Assembly (NCBI GenBank): GCA_947375085.1 | Contig: CANCEQ010000153.1 | Location: 1-7,300 of the forward strand | Source: Flavobacteriales bacterium | GTDB lineage: Bacteria > Bacteroidota > Bacteroidia > Flavobacteriales > Crocinitomicaceae | Length of the DNA stretch: 7,300 nt | Direction: 5' to 3' | Shown here: positions 6,152 to 7,300 of the stretch, piece by piece | Layout: every line of letters starts with the position of its first letter | Numbering within the stretch: the first letter of the stretch is position 1 | Notes under the pieces: generated by a model | Told to the model about the DNA's origin: nothing | Seen by the model: only the letters and a program-made list of their open reading frames with translations | Databases searched by the model: none | Position numbers and translations under genes: made by a program

Positions 6152-7300
6152 TTACTGACAAATAACTCCAGAACCAATCAATTCTTCGTTATCATACCAA
6201 GCGGCAAATTGTCCTGGTGTGATTCCTTTTTGTTTTTGTTGAAATAAGATGTACAATCCATTTGATTTTTTAATCAATGTGGCCGGTTGTAAAGCTTGTC
6301 TGTATCGTATTCTTACCAATAATTCTTGCGACTCACCATCTTTCAAAATATACTTTTGATTGATGTAGTGAATTGACTCATTATCAATAAATAAAGCATA
6401 ACGGTTTAATCCAGTATGATCTTCGTTTTGACCTGAATAAACCGTATTCGTTTCGGTGTTGATTCCAATTACAAAAGAGGGTAAAGGACGTCCACCTATG
6501 TGTAAACCTTTTCGTTGACCAATTGTGTAATAATGAGCACCTTGATGAGTTTCTACTTTTTGTCCCATTGATTCCTCGTACTCAAAAGGAGTAGCAAGTA
6601 ATTCAACGTTTTCAATTGTCGGTTCTAATTTGTTGTAGTTGACAAACTGTTCAATTGAATCAGGAATTTCAATGATATTTCCTTGTTTTGGTTTAAGTTT
6701 TTGCTGAAGAAATTGAGGTAAACTAATTTTCCCAACGAAACATAATCCTTGAGAATCTTTTTTATCAGCCGTATGCAAACCTATGTTTTTAGCTATTTCA
6801 CGAACTTCAGGTTTCAATAATTCACCAATAGGGAAGAGCGCTTTACTTAATTGTTCTTGATTCAATTGACATAAAAAGTAGGATTGATCTTTGTTTGGGT
6901 CTTTTCCAGCAAGCAAACCAACAGTTCCATCTTCGTTATCAATTCTTCTACAGTAATGTCCAGTTGCAACGTAATCAGCACCTAATTCAAGCGCCGCTTT
7001 TAAGAATACATCGAATTTAATTTCACGATTACAAAGTACATCAGGGTTGGGAGTTCTTCCCGCTTCATATTCACTGAACATATAATCGACAATACGTTCT
7101 TGGTAGTCTTTGCTTAAATCAATTACTTGAAAAGGAATATTTAGTTGTTCGGCAATTAAAAGAGCATCGTTCGAATCATCAATCCAAGGACATTCATCAG
7201 ATAAGGTAACACTTTCATCGTGCCAATTTCTCATAAACATACCAATTACTTCATATCCTTGTTCTTTCAAAAGATACGCAGCAACACTTGAATCAACACC
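6152..7300 (-). CDS. mnmA: tRNA-specific 2-thiouridylase MnmA, 5' end outside the window
   Basis: MnmA uses ATP and a persulfide relay to put the 2-thio group on wobble uridine U34 of the tRNAs for Lys, Glu and Gln, in the cytoplasm. The window edge cuts the gene inside its ATP-binding PP-loop: the first visible residues are [11 protein letters not shown], the end of SGGVDSS. The frame is open to base 7300, so the TTG at 7270 is not the start. Other landmarks in visible numbering are [10 protein letters not shown] (82-91, catalytic Cys90), ATGHY (112-116), KDQSYF (137-142), SQGLCFVG (183-190, persulfide-forming Cys187), TIGQRKGL (259-266) and TPGQ (361-364) in the C-terminal barrel. Between KQGNII and GAHYYTIGQ there are about 40 residues, where E. 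coli MnmA has a much shorter link. I recall similar insertions in Bacteroidota MnmA. The gene appears intact in the visible part and is a conserved housekeeping gene flanking the accessory region. Confidence 0.96.
   Translation of the reverse strand, partial: GVDSSVAAYLLKEQGYEVIGMFMRNWHDESVTLSDECPWIDDSNDALLIAEQLNIPFQVIDLSKDYQERIVDYMFSEYEAGRTPNPDVLCNREIKFDVFLKAALELGADYVATGHYCRRIDNEDGTVGLLAGKDPNKDQSYFLCQLNQEQLSKALFPIGELLKPEVREIAKNIGLHTADKKDSQGLCFVGKISLPQFLQQKLKPKQGNIIEIPDSIEQFVNYNKLEPTIENVELLATPFEYEESMGQKVETHQGAHYYTIGQRKGLHIGGRPLPSFVIGINTETNTVYSGQNEDHTGLNRYALFIDNESIHYINQKYILKDGESQELLVRIRYRQALQPATLIKKSNGLYILFQQKQKGITPGQFAAWYDNEELIGSGVICQ

Overview
The window looks like chromosomal DNA of a member of the Bacteroidota, probably Flavobacteriales. 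The base composition is AT-rich (about 27-42% G+C in lines counted by hand), I see no Shine-Dalgarno-like sites in front of the genes, and the MnmA and M16 peptidase sequences have a Bacteroidota flavour. The genus cannot be fixed by eye.

Layout. (1) Positions 1-1206, plus strand: a zinc-dependent M16 (pitrilysin/insulinase) peptidase whose 5' end lies outside the window. (2) Positions 1207-2456: a recombination scar. It holds a 5'-truncated DUF1016/YhcG-type PD-(D/E)XK nuclease gene on the minus strand. This abuts an orphan second copy of the last 44 codons of the M16 peptidase and its 3' flank, on the plus strand. The two copies of the peptidase end encode identical amino acids but differ at ten bases in 136. 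(3) Positions 2457-6024, minus strand: a tightly packed four-gene surface-glycan module. In transcription order it is an SGNH/GDSL hydrolase, a GT4-type glycosyltransferase, an FkbM-like methyltransferase and a non-hydrolysing UDP-GlcNAc 2-epimerase (wecB). The three junctions overlap by 8, 4 and 8 bases, and the two middle genes appear to start with TTG. A 16-bp imperfect inverted repeat with a perfect 10-bp core lies at the two ends of the module. (4) Positions 6152-7300, minus strand: mnmA, the tRNA 2-thiouridylase, cut by the window edge inside its ATP-binding PP-loop.

How it fits together. Two conserved housekeeping-type genes (M16 peptidase and mnmA) enclose about 5 kb of accessory DNA. 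The glycan module can be read as supply of an activated sugar (UDP-ManNAc from WecB), its transfer (GT4), and modification by methyl transfer (FkbM-like) and acyl-ester chemistry (SGNH). It is too small to be a complete O-antigen or capsule locus, having no flippase, polymerase or initiating transferase, so it would depend on genes elsewhere.

The most informative observation is the duplicated peptidase 3' end with purely synonymous divergence. It suggests that DNA from a related strain was imported through homology at the peptidase gene, with a non-homologous join on the other side that truncated the DUF1016 gene. I did not find convincing evidence of an entirely new system. The divergent motifs in the FkbM-like protein and the inverted repeat around the module are the other items worth checking.
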